A DNA stretch of 7,640 nt from Alphaproteobacteria bacterium (lineage in GTDB: Bacteria; Pseudomonadota; Alphaproteobacteria; Rhizobiales; Aestuariivirgaceae). Position 1 is the first letter of the stretch. Each line of letters begins with the position of its first letter. Made by a program: the position numbers and the translations under genes. The stretch spans positions 1 to 7,640 of the forward strand of contig JAGRLX010000058.1 in the NCBI GenBank assembly GCA_020441605.1, given 5' to 3'. Positions 1-5,978 of this stretch are shown here, in pieces. The notes below the pieces were generated by a model, which had not been told where the DNA came from, did not search any database, and saw nothing but the letters and a program-made list of their open reading frames with translations.

Positions 1-118
1 CGAGGGCACTTCCAGGCATCGAAAACATCGGGACGAAGGCATCGAGGGCCCAGAGCAGCCCCCACACAGCGCTGACGAAGCCGATGAAAAGGCTGTCTTC
101 GGTCATGTCGATCTCCAT
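1..118 (-). CDS. Start of an unrecognised membrane protein, cut by the window edge
   Basis: Only the first 39 codons are visible, beginning MEIDMTEDSLFIGF. A hydrophobic stretch at residues 10-32 (FIGFVSAVWGLLWALDAFVPMF) looks like one transmembrane helix. The ATG overlaps the TGA of the oxidase subunit I-like gene in an ATGA arrangement, so translation of the two is probably coupled and this is the next gene of the same operon. A second in-frame Met at codon 5 is another possible start. The upstream end of the subunit I gene offers no strong Shine-Dalgarno sequence, which fits coupling. I do not recognise the family from so little sequence. Position in the operon suggests a small subunit or assembly protein of the same complex, but that is inference only. 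Confidence 0.6.
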   Translation of the reverse strand, partial: MEIDMTEDSLFIGFVSAVWGLLWALDAFVPMFSMPGSAL

Positions 119-1782
119 CAATGGCCGCTTGCCGCCGATGCGATGACCGGCAGGCTGCGGATAATTGCGAATGCGATGTAGGTGGCGGCGTACATGCCGG
201 CGACCAGCAAGGCCACCGCCACAGGAGCCGTCCATGCGCGCTGCGAGAAGACGGCAACCGCATCGATGTCAGAGTGAGGCACGGGATACTCGCGCAAGTT
301 AGCCCGCGAGTCGGCAAGCGCCGTCGTGACGAGAACCGCGACATAGGCGATGAGCGACAGAGCCATGATGACGGCTCCCCCCGCAATCCATGGCGACATG
401 TTACTCCATAGTTGCGGGGCGGCTCCATCATAGGCAGCGCCCAACACGCGGCGCGGCATGCCGCTCAAGCCCGCCGCCATCCCGCCGACCCCGAACAGCG
501 CCAGGCCGATCGTCAGCGTGACGGGCAGGACCGCGAGCAGCCGTTCCGCCACAGGCTTTCGGCCAAACAGCAGAGGCATCGCCCAACTCAAGGCGCCGAG
601 CAAGGTAAGCGACACCGTTCCGATGGTGAGGAAGTGGAAGTAGGCCGGCACGAAGAAGGTGTCGCTCAGCATCGGCGCCAGTTTTTCCTGGATGAGCACG
701 AAGGCGAAAATTCCGCCCAGCGCCAGGTTGACGATTGACCAGCCGATGGCGGCGATCGCCGGTTCATGCCAGGGCAGGCTCTTCAGCCAGCCAAACAGGC
801 CACTGGCGCCCTTTGCCCGGGCATGCGCCTCAAGCGACATGACGATCACCAGGAACACCGCGATCGTCGGCACGCTGATGAACAGCGACAAGAGCGAGCC
901 CAGCCCGCGCAGGAACGGCGATAGGTTGGGATCGAGAAACATGTGATAGAGCGAGGTCGGCGGCACGAAAATCAGATAGAGCGTGAAGATCGCCTTGGAA
1001 AAGCGCTGCCCGAAAATCGAGCTCACGCCGGTGATGTCGTTGACCAGCGCGTACCACACGATCACCGTTCCCATCAGTGGCAGGTAGTGGAGATTGTGAA
1101 ACAGCAGGTGCCAGCCGGTCTCGTGGGCCGCCGGAATTTCGCTCCAGCCGAGAGTCCAGGCCATGGCCGGCAGGAAGGTGTTGAGCGTGGCGATGCTGCT
1201 CACCATGACCAGCCCCGACCAGGCTGTGACGGCAAAGCCGATCGTTGACCACTCGCGCGCCTGACCATTCCGCTTGGCACCAAGCGTGGTGGCAATGGCG
1301 CTCGCTGACAGCATGAAGAGTCCAGCAGAGAGCAGGACGTAGCCCGCATAGAAGGCGGCGGCTTGCCAGGTGTTGTCGCCGACGAGTTCGGGCGAGCCGT
1401 CATAGAGCAGCGGACTGCCCCAGAAGGTTCCGACCTGACTGGCCATGAAACCCACCAGCATCGACAGGAAGCCGGCCCAGGCGAGAGGCAGAAGAGCGAT
1501 CCTCGGTGCACCGGGCAACTGCGCTGCGGCAAGCGCCAGCAGAAACGCCATCTGCGCGAAGTACAGCCAGTAGAAAAACACCGTCACGCCGTGGGCGGTC
1601 ATCATCCGGTAACCCGTCACGGCTTCGGTCTCGGCGTAACCGGTGCGGATCAACGCCGTCGCCAGCCCGAACAGCAGGCCCACGGCGAGCATCGCCAAGG
1701 CGGCGGACATGAAGATTTTTAGGAACGACCGATGTAAAACGGGAAGATCCTGCAATTTCATGGAGATCGAGCGGAGTGTCAT
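118..1782 (-). CDS. Divergent B-family (ba3-like) haem-copper oxidase subunit I homologue
   Basis: A 554-residue polytopic membrane protein that resembles Thermus ba3 subunit I along its length, judged from memory. Shared blocks include SLE...GLFGWLKSLPW (317-338), the helix X region DTFFVPAYFHF (374-384) and GMPRR (441-445). Low-spin haem ligands H64 (TAHG) and H383 are kept, as are H229 and Y233 of helix VI, equivalent to the CuB His and its cross-linked Tyr. Two key positions differ: Y381 stands where the high-spin haem His is expected, and Y279-H280 replaces the CuB His-His pair. I checked both codons on the DNA (TAT-CAC and TAC-TTC-CAC). The start at 1782 is chosen because GAGGTG lies just upstream; the open frame running on to 2040 overlaps the CuA gene and is not credible as an N-terminus. 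The family is secure. Oxygen reduction is doubtful; a NO-reductase-like or purely electron-transferring role is possible. Confidence 0.9.
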   Translation of the reverse strand: MTLRSISMKLQDLPVLHRSFLKIFMSAALAMLAVGLLFGLATALIRTGYAETEAVTGYRMMTAHGVTVFFYWLYFAQMAFLLALAAAQLPGAPRIALLPLAWAGFLSMLVGFMASQVGTFWGSPLLYDGSPELVGDNTWQAAAFYAGYVLLSAGLFMLSASAIATTLGAKRNGQAREWSTIGFAVTAWSGLVMVSSIATLNTFLPAMAWTLGWSEIPAAHETGWHLLFHNLHYLPLMGTVIVWYALVNDITGVSSIFGQRFSKAIFTLYLIFVPPTSLYHMFLDPNLSPFLRGLGSLLSLFISVPTIAVFLVIVMSLEAHARAKGASGLFGWLKSLPWHEPAIAAIGWSIVNLALGGIFAFVLIQEKLAPMLSDTFFVPAYFHFLTIGTVSLTLLGALSWAMPLLFGRKPVAERLLAVLPVTLTIGLALFGVGGMAAGLSGMPRRVLGAAYDGAAPQLWSNMSPWIAGGAVIMALSLIAYVAVLVTTALADSRANLREYPVPHSDIDAVAVFSQRAWTAPVAVALLVAGMYAATYIAFAIIRSLPVIASAASGH

Positions 1783-1786
1783 GATG

Positions 1787-1792
1787 CACCTC
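1787..1792 (-). promoter_or_regulatory. Ribosome binding site deciding the subunit I start
   Basis: GAGGTG on the minus strand, with its GAGG ending six bases before the ATG at 1782 and overlapping the TGA of the upstream CuA gene. It supports the 554-residue form of the subunit I homologue and indicates translational coupling to the preceding gene. Confidence 0.7.
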
Positions 1793-2474
1793 ACGCCACG
1801 ACGATCTTGCCGCTCATGTACTGGTGGCCTTCGCCACAATACATGGTGCAGTAGAGGAGGTAGTCTCCGGGTTGGGTGATGGTGAGCTGACGCTCGACGA
1901 GTACGCCCCTGGGCAGGCGGATTATATGGCCCGCCCGCCCGAGCTGGATCGAGGCGCCATGGGCCACGTCGACGGCCATCATCCGCAGCCGGTAAGGCTG
2001 GTTTGGCTTGAGCCGCAGCACCGCAGGCTCGAATAACCATTGCTGCGCCACGAGATAGGCATCGAGGGGCATGGTGTCATTTGGGTGTGCCGCTTCCCCG
2101 GGCGCCGGCATCGAATGGCCGGAATGATCGCTGCCTGTGGACATGTCCATGTCGGCCATGCCTTGGGCCGCCGGAGCTGGAGCAATGGCAACGGACCCAT
2201 CGGCCTGAAGATATCTGCCATTATGCTCTTCCGCCATGCGGCGGAACTCCTCCGGTGAAGGTCCGCCGCCGGCGCCGTGGCCCTCATGCCCGCCGCCCAT
2301 GTCCATGCCAGCGTCGGCATCACGGAGATCCCAGATTCGCAAAGGAGCGGCACCAAGGCCGACCCACAATCCATAGAGGCTGACGGCACCAAGGCTCGCT
2401 GCGGCCACAAAGCCGCGCCGTGTCGTCAGGCTCGTGCCGCCGCTTGGGCGGACGCCTGTTACTTGACTGTCCAT
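1791..2474 (-). CDS. Tat-exported CuA-domain protein, cytochrome c oxidase subunit II-like
   Basis: A 227-residue periplasmic electron-transfer protein. The N-terminus has a twin-arginine signal (TTRRGFVAAAS, residues 17-27) leading into a hydrophobic stretch to about residue 43 that could be cleaved or kept as an anchor. Residues 55-130 form a low-complexity linker rich in Met, His, Gly and Ala (GMDMGGGHEGHG, GMADMDMS, DHSGHSM). The C-terminal cupredoxin fold carries a complete CuA side-chain set: H172, C209, C213, H217 and M220 in the pattern CxxxCGxGHxxM. The residue that contributes a backbone ligand, usually Glu or Gln, is Met211 here. It sits eight bases upstream of the subunit I homologue, as in B-family oxidase operons, so it is the likely electron-entry subunit. 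In-frame TGA at 2490-2492 leaves the ATG at 2474 as the clear start. Standard subunit II is membrane-anchored by a Sec-type helix, so a Tat motif is unusual. Confidence 0.9.
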   Translation of the reverse strand: MDSQVTGVRPSGGTSLTTRRGFVAAASLGAVSLYGLWVGLGAAPLRIWDLRDADAGMDMGGGHEGHGAGGGPSPEEFRRMAEEHNGRYLQADGSVAIAPAPAAQGMADMDMSTGSDHSGHSMPAPGEAAHPNDTMPLDAYLVAQQWLFEPAVLRLKPNQPYRLRMMAVDVAHGASIQLGRAGHIIRLPRGVLVERQLTITQPGDYLLYCTMYCGEGHQYMSGKIVVA

Positions 2475-2552
2475 TTCTCTTGCATTCCATCATGGCTTTC
2501 ATCGCGGACCGGCAATCAGCCGTTCTCATCACCCGGCCAAAGACCGGACAGT

Positions 2553-2975
2553 TCAGGCGATGATGGAAATGATGGGTGGCGGAAGTGGTGGGACGAGATT
2601 GCGCGCAACCAGCGAGATCGCGTCCTGCCATCTCGGGCTCTTCGGCAAAACCATCGGAATGATCGCGGTGGTGGCAACGACATCGACGGCCAGGCATCCG
2701 GCACCCGGACTGCAGAGGGGATGCGATTTCTGCTCGTGAACCGGCTTGTGATGCGGATTTGCCTTGTCGAGGGCAAAAACGGCATCAACGCCCACATGCT
2801 GCGGCCTCTGGTCATGCGCCAGAGCACCCTGCCCGGGAACTGACAATGAAAGGACAAGCAACATACTCATCAGGATCGGCAGCAGCCGAAGCGAGCCCTT
2901 TCCACACCAGAAGTGTCGTGCTTTCCGTTTCACGGCTCTCACATAACGATCCGGCCACTCAGACTGCATTGACAT
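2553..2975 (-). CDS. Small exported His/Cys protein of unknown function
   Basis: A 140-residue product that I cannot assign to a family. A basic N-terminus (residues 9-30) precedes a hydrophobic stretch (residues 31-53) ending ALA-H, which looks like a signal peptide with cleavage near residue 53. The mature part of about 87 residues is rich in His (HDQRPQH, NPHHKPVH, KSHP) and carries two Cys in CSPGAGC (C88, C94), then a proline-rich end (PPLPPP). It begins three bases after the cytochrome c stop and lies before the CuA gene, so it is probably translated in the same operon. The N-region is long for a signal peptide, and an internal GTG start (codon 12 or 15) is possible. His and Cys content suggests metal or haem handling, but no function is shown. 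Confidence 0.65.
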   Translation of the reverse strand: MSMQSEWPDRYVRAVKRKARHFWCGKGSLRLLPILMSMLLVLSLSVPGQGALAHDQRPQHVGVDAVFALDKANPHHKPVHEQKSHPLCSPGAGCLAVDVVATTAIIPMVLPKSPRWQDAISLVARNLVPPLPPPIISIIA

Positions 2976-2978
2976 ATA

Positions 2979-3440
2979 TCAAGACCCGAACCGCCCCTTC
3001 TGGCGCTGCGTCACCTCGTTCTGGAACTCACGTTCCCGTTGCGGCCAGATGCTCTTAAGATAGATGAGGATATCGCGTGATTCATCAATGCTGAGGACTC
3101 CACTGAAGGCCGGCATGTCGCTTTCATAATCGTCGCCCGCGTAGGGCTTCAGGCCATTCTGAATGATGCCGATCAGAACGTCATCGGCATGATGCCAGGT
3201 GTGACCCGTCGCGTCATGTGGCGGTGCGGGCAAACGGCCGTTTGGCAGAGGACTTTTCCAGTCCGGCTGCCCCTGAAGTTGCTTCCCATGGCAGCTTGCG
3301 CAATATTGCTCATAATCCATTTTGCCGCGCGCGACAGCGGCTGCCGAACCAGCGCCCTGCAACACATCGCTATGAATTGACGCATATCGCGTGAGATACA
3401 CGGCCATCACGCCGAAAATCAGGACTCCGATTGAAAACAT
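2979..3440 (-). CDS. Membrane-anchored class I cytochrome c, mono-haem
   Basis: A 153-residue electron carrier. Residues 1-18 form an N-terminal hydrophobic helix that probably stays as a membrane anchor. The haem-binding motif is CASCH (C47, C50, H51), and M109 in SDMPAF is the likely sixth ligand of the haem iron. The C-terminal helix ILIYLKSIWP (124-133) is typical of class I cytochromes. I prefer the start at 3440 because AGGAGT lies just upstream; an in-frame ATG at 3470, overlapping the previous stop in ATGA form, would add ten residues (MTVSRGAGVS) and cannot be excluded. Its place between the beta-propeller gene and the CuA gene makes it the natural electron donor to the CuA protein. 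The haem class is certain from the motif; the partner is inferred. Confidence 0.93.
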   Translation of the reverse strand: MFSIGVLIFGVMAVYLTRYASIHSDVLQGAGSAAAVARGKMDYEQYCASCHGKQLQGQPDWKSPLPNGRLPAPPHDATGHTWHHADDVLIGIIQNGLKPYAGDDYESDMPAFSGVLSIDESRDILIYLKSIWPQREREFQNEVTQRQKGRFGS

Positions 3441-3444
3441 GGAT

Positions 3445-3450
3445 ACTCCT
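3445..3450 (-). promoter_or_regulatory. Ribosome binding site for the cytochrome c gene
   Basis: AGGAGT on the minus strand, with AGGAG ending five bases before the ATG at 3440. It is the strongest Shine-Dalgarno match near this gene and favours the shorter cytochrome over the longer form starting at 3470. Confidence 0.65.
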
Positions 3451-3466
3451 GCGCCGCGCGACACTG

Positions 3467-4366
3467 TCATTGCGACAGGCCGAATGACGTCCAGGTCTTG
3501 CCGCCGTCCAGCGACTCTAGCAACTCACTGGTTTGCGTGGAGAGGACGAGGTGGTTTGAAGCTTTGGGGTCGGATGAAATGTGCAATGGAATCTCTTGCC
3601 CGAATGAATTTGACAGCGATTCCCAGTCGGCTGCCTTGGACTCGGCGCCCCTGAGCAACCCATGCCCCAAAACAAACGCATATGTAGTCCCGTCGGACTC
3701 TACCCGGATGGCGCTCACGATTTCTCCCTCAAAGGCAGAATTGGACCATGTCCCTCCTGAATCACCACTCACTTGCAAGCCGTTCTTGGTTGCGGCGAGG
3801 ATCTTCCGGGAATCCTTCGACGAGACTGCCAATTGCACCAAACCCTCGGGGCCTTCCCCTGTGATTTGCCATGTCGAGCCACCGTCCCGGCTCATTTGGA
3901 TGCCGCCGAAGAACCCGTAGATGACCTTCGGATTGCTCGGACTCACGGCAAGGTTATGAAAATCAACCGGGCCACCCACGCCGTCAGAAAGACGCGACCA
4001 TGTGACTCCTCCGTCGCGTGATTCAAGAAAGCCCGAATTGCCGCCACCAGCAGGATGACCGCTCCCGAAATATCGCAACGGATCGGATGGATCAGCAGAG
4101 AACCCCATGAAATCTTGCGTCGTTGAAATCTGCGTGGCCGAACCGTCCCTTCTTACGGCAACTATGCCATGGTGGGTCGCTATCAGAAGCTCCGCATCAC
4201 CCCCGGCACGGTTGAACGAGACCCCGTGGAAGTGAGTACGTGCCGCAATCTCCTGAAGACTTTCCGCGTAAGCCGGAAGCACGATGACCGTGGCCAAGAC
4301 CGGCACCAACAATACTTGAAACCACGATCTTTGCTGTTTGGTCGTTCTGTATTCTGTGTCAGTCAT
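3467..4366 (-). CDS. Exported Asp-box beta-propeller protein (F510_1955/Ycf48-like)
   Basis: A 299-residue protein with an N-terminal signal (hydrophobic residues 16-33, cleavage near PAYA-E). Four Asp-box motifs of the SxDGGxTW type are visible: SRDGGVTW (116-123), SRDGGSTW (159-166), the degenerate SGDSGGTW (200-207) and SLDGGKTW (285-292). Further blocks FHG (46-48), ATHHG (63-67), MGFS (87-90), SGHP (102-105) and DFHNLAVS (135-142) fit the group usually labelled F510_1955 family glycosylhydrolase or VPS10/BNR repeat. That label comes from fold resemblance; I see no basis for sialidase activity. It is the first gene of the operon with cytochrome c, CuA and subunit I homologues, so a scaffold or assembly role like that of Ycf48 for photosystem II is plausible but inferred. 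GAGGAAA upstream of the ATG supports the start. Confidence 0.82.
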   Translation of the reverse strand: MTDTEYRTTKQQRSWFQVLLVPVLATVIVLPAYAESLQEIAARTHFHGVSFNRAGGDAELLIATHHGIVAVRRDGSATQISTTQDFMGFSADPSDPLRYFGSGHPAGGGNSGFLESRDGGVTWSRLSDGVGGPVDFHNLAVSPSNPKVIYGFFGGIQMSRDGGSTWQITGEGPEGLVQLAVSSKDSRKILAATKNGLQVSGDSGGTWSNSAFEGEIVSAIRVESDGTTYAFVLGHGLLRGAESKAADWESLSNSFGQEIPLHISSDPKASNHLVLSTQTSELLESLDGGKTWTSFGLSQ

Positions 4367-4645
4367 CGCACTTTCCTCGAGTACTCAGATGAGCAAGCCT
4401 ACAGGATCCCGTTACAATCGATGCAAATGGGCGTGGAATTCCATCAACTTTTTCCGGACAGTCAGCTTGCTCCTTGACATGCGTTCATCCCCACGACAGT
4501 GCATTCCACGCGTCACAGTTGTCCTGGTATCGAACCCAAAGTGCTCCACTTACACCATACTACCCGTGCCTGCTTTACCTCTGAAGTTGCCACCCTGACG
4601 GTCCTCGCAATGCTTCGACGAGCCAATTTATGGCAAAATGGACAA
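4367..4645 (-). other. 279-base stretch without a convincing gene
   Basis: It lies between the L,D-transpeptidase stop and the beta-propeller start. On the minus strand it ends with the Shine-Dalgarno-like GAGGAAA before the ATG at 4366. Since it precedes the first gene of the oxidase-like operon it should hold the promoter, but I found no pair of -35 and -10 boxes good enough to report and no MerR/CueR-type dyad. A short GCCA-ATTTA-TGGC inverted repeat (4622-4634) is too weak to call a terminator. Short open frames on both strands show no recognisable domain. Confidence 0.5.
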
Positions 4646-5368
4646 TCAACTCTCATGCCCACCGTGGTTTCTGCTGACATGGGGATCAACCTCCCGCAGC
4701 CTCTCATGTGAGTTCCGCACAACCACGGGTGTGCCGATTTCAACGAGCTCGAAAAGATGAGCGACGTCCTCATTCAGCATACGTATGCATCCAGACGATA
4801 CGGCCTTGCCTATCGACTGAGGTTCGTTCGTGCCATGGATTCGATAGAGGGTGTCGACGCCATTCGAAAACAGGTAGAGGGCCCGCGCGCCAAGAGGATT
4901 CTCAGGACCACCAGGCTGGCCGTTGATCCAGCGGCGAGCATTGGCGTCTCGATCAACCATGCTGCGTGGCGGTACCCAACGCGGCCAGCGACGTTTCATT
5001 CCAACAATCGCCTCACCTGCCCACGCAAACCCCGCACGCCCGACGCCGACACCATATCGAATGGCCTGCCCCTGTCCGATGACATAATACAAGAACCGGT
5101 TTTCAGGTTCGACGACAATCGTTCCCAAGGCTTCGCTACCGTCAAAGTCCACGATCTGCCGACGGAACCTTTTTGCGATAATGCGAGGGTTCACCGCTTC
5201 GATCGGGAAATCGACCTCCGACTCTGCCGGCGGTAACAAGGCCGGGTCGAAATATTCCTCGTCCTCGCCCCCGTAGAGCGCGTTGGCCGCGGCCAGCCTG
5301 CTGTCCCCCAAGGTCATGAGCGCCAGAGCGGAGGCAAGACATCGGCGGCGAGTAAAATAGGCAGCCAT
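4646..5368 (-). CDS. Tat-exported L,D-transpeptidase (YkuD/ErfK family)
   Basis: A 240-residue periplasmic peptidoglycan enzyme. The N-terminus carries a twin-arginine-like signal (TRRRCLASALAL, residues 6-17) with likely cleavage around residues 27-30. The YkuD catalytic domain spans about residues 80-218 and contains the hallmark HGTNEPQSIG (H178 onward) and SSGCIRM (191-197) with the catalytic Cys194. Family enzymes form 3-3 cross-links in murein or attach proteins such as Braun lipoprotein or outer-membrane barrels. A charged tail of about 20 residues (HERLREVDPH...) follows the domain. The ATG directly abuts the TAA of the preceding membrane-protein gene, with AGGAA seven bases before it, so the two are coupled. 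Family assignment is secure; its role next to copper genes is unknown, possibly envelope repair under copper stress. Confidence 0.93.
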   Translation of the reverse strand: MAAYFTRRRCLASALALMTLGDSRLAAANALYGGEDEEYFDPALLPPAESEVDFPIEAVNPRIIAKRFRRQIVDFDGSEALGTIVVEPENRFLYYVIGQGQAIRYGVGVGRAGFAWAGEAIVGMKRRWPRWVPPRSMVDRDANARRWINGQPGGPENPLGARALYLFSNGVDTLYRIHGTNEPQSIGKAVSSGCIRMLNEDVAHLFELVEIGTPVVVRNSHERLREVDPHVSRNHGGHES

Positions 5369-5890
5369 TTACGTATTCCTGTCTTCTGATGATGATGATT
5401 GACGTGAGCGCCGGTGCAGCAGAGTCCTTGCAATCGCCAGTGTTACCATCGGCACGATGACCCACTGCAAGATTGGCGAAATGCCGGTCATGAGTGGCGG
5501 GACGGTCGGCATCAGGCTGCTGTAGCTCCAGCTCCTCCAGACGTAGACGTTCATCCATTCGCTATAAGCCGTATAGCCCACGGAGATCACAACGAGCGTC
5601 ATGCCTAATACCCAAATTGGCGGGGTTCCTGACCGATAGACACCAGCCACAATCAGATATGCGACAATCGCGCTGTTAATCCCGATCAGAACGTCACCAG
5701 CCGTACAGTGCAGCACGGCGAAAGTGATCACAGCTGGGGTCGCCTCGTACCAGATGTCATAAAGGGGAAGCTGGGCCACTTCCCAGAAGAGGTTGAGTAC
5801 GCCGAAGACCGCGAGTATTTTGGCAACGCCGCTCCAGGAGAGGTGATCGAAAGCTTCTGTCAGTTGATCAATGAGTCTTGAGGCCCGCAT
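5369..5890 (-). CDS. Four-helix inner-membrane protein of unknown function
   Basis: About 173 residues from the ATG at 5890, with roughly four transmembrane helices: one containing NLFWEVAQLPLY, one around HCTAGDVLIG, one containing GYTAYSEWMN and one around LQWVIVPMV. The end is polar (RRSRQSSSSEDRNT). Conserved-looking acidic and polar residues inside or at the edge of helices (the Glu of FWEVAQ, the His and Asp of HCTAGD, the Glu of YSEW) hint at a functional site, but I cannot name a family. AAGG lies eight bases before the ATG at 5890; in-frame ATG at 5908 and GTG at 5923 are alternatives with weaker ribosome sites. The gene ends exactly where the L,D-transpeptidase begins, so the pair forms a unit. 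It starts just after the terminator of the copper module, so it probably has its own promoter. Confidence 0.72.
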   Translation of the reverse strand: MRASRLIDQLTEAFDHLSWSGVAKILAVFGVLNLFWEVAQLPLYDIWYEATPAVITFAVLHCTAGDVLIGINSAIVAYLIVAGVYRSGTPPIWVLGMTLVVISVGYTAYSEWMNVYVWRSWSYSSLMPTVPPLMTGISPILQWVIVPMVTLAIARTLLHRRSRQSSSSEDRNT

Positions 5891-5919
5891 TGGCTGAACC
5901 TTGCGCATAGCTACCGGCA

Positions 5920-5932
5920 CCACAAACTGTGG
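5920..5932. repeat. Short perfect inverted repeat CCACA-AAC-TGTGG
   Basis: Five-base arms around a three-base centre, lying between the terminator hairpin and the membrane-protein starts. It could be an operator half-pair or a small RNA hairpin in the leader. The size allows chance occurrence. Confidence 0.3.
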
Positions 5933-5934
5933 GC

Positions 5935-5971
5935 AAAAGACGCCGGCTAAGTTCTACACTCTGCCGGCGTC
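5935..5971 (-). terminator. Rho-independent terminator of the copper module
   Basis: On the minus strand, GACGCCGGC (5971-5963) and GCCGGCGTC (5947-5939) form a perfect nine-base-pair GC-rich stem with a 15-base loop, followed by TTTT (5938-5935). It starts eight bases after the TAA of the CusF-like gene. The U tract is short, so termination may be incomplete. Confidence 0.72.
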
Positions 5972-5978
5972 ACTTTGG

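Noticed and set aside
1783..2040. N-terminal extension of the subunit I homologue by 86 residues
   Set aside because: It overlaps the 3' half of the CuA gene, has the Arg/Pro/His-rich look of an out-of-frame shadow, and a good ribosome site decides the start at 1782.
2533..2547. CCGG-7-CCGG hairpin after the His/Cys gene
   Set aside because: A four-base-pair stem without a U tract is too weak for a terminator in GC-rich DNA.
2277..2843. 188-codon open frame on the plus strand
   Set aside because: It runs antisense to two well-supported genes, has no recognisable domain or membrane/signal pattern, and is typical of long chance frames in GC-rich DNA.
4471..4500. TTGACA on the plus strand as a -35 box
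   Set aside because: No acceptable -10 box follows at 16-18 bases and no plus-strand gene follows.
4516..4550. tRNA T-arm-like GGTTCGATACC on the minus strand
   Set aside because: The flanking bases do not form a five-base-pair T stem, and no acceptor or anticodon arm is present.
4513..4773. Short minus-strand frame crossing the end of the L,D-transpeptidase gene
   Set aside because: It overlaps a secure gene in another frame and shows no recognisable domain; one CPFC pair is not enough to support it.
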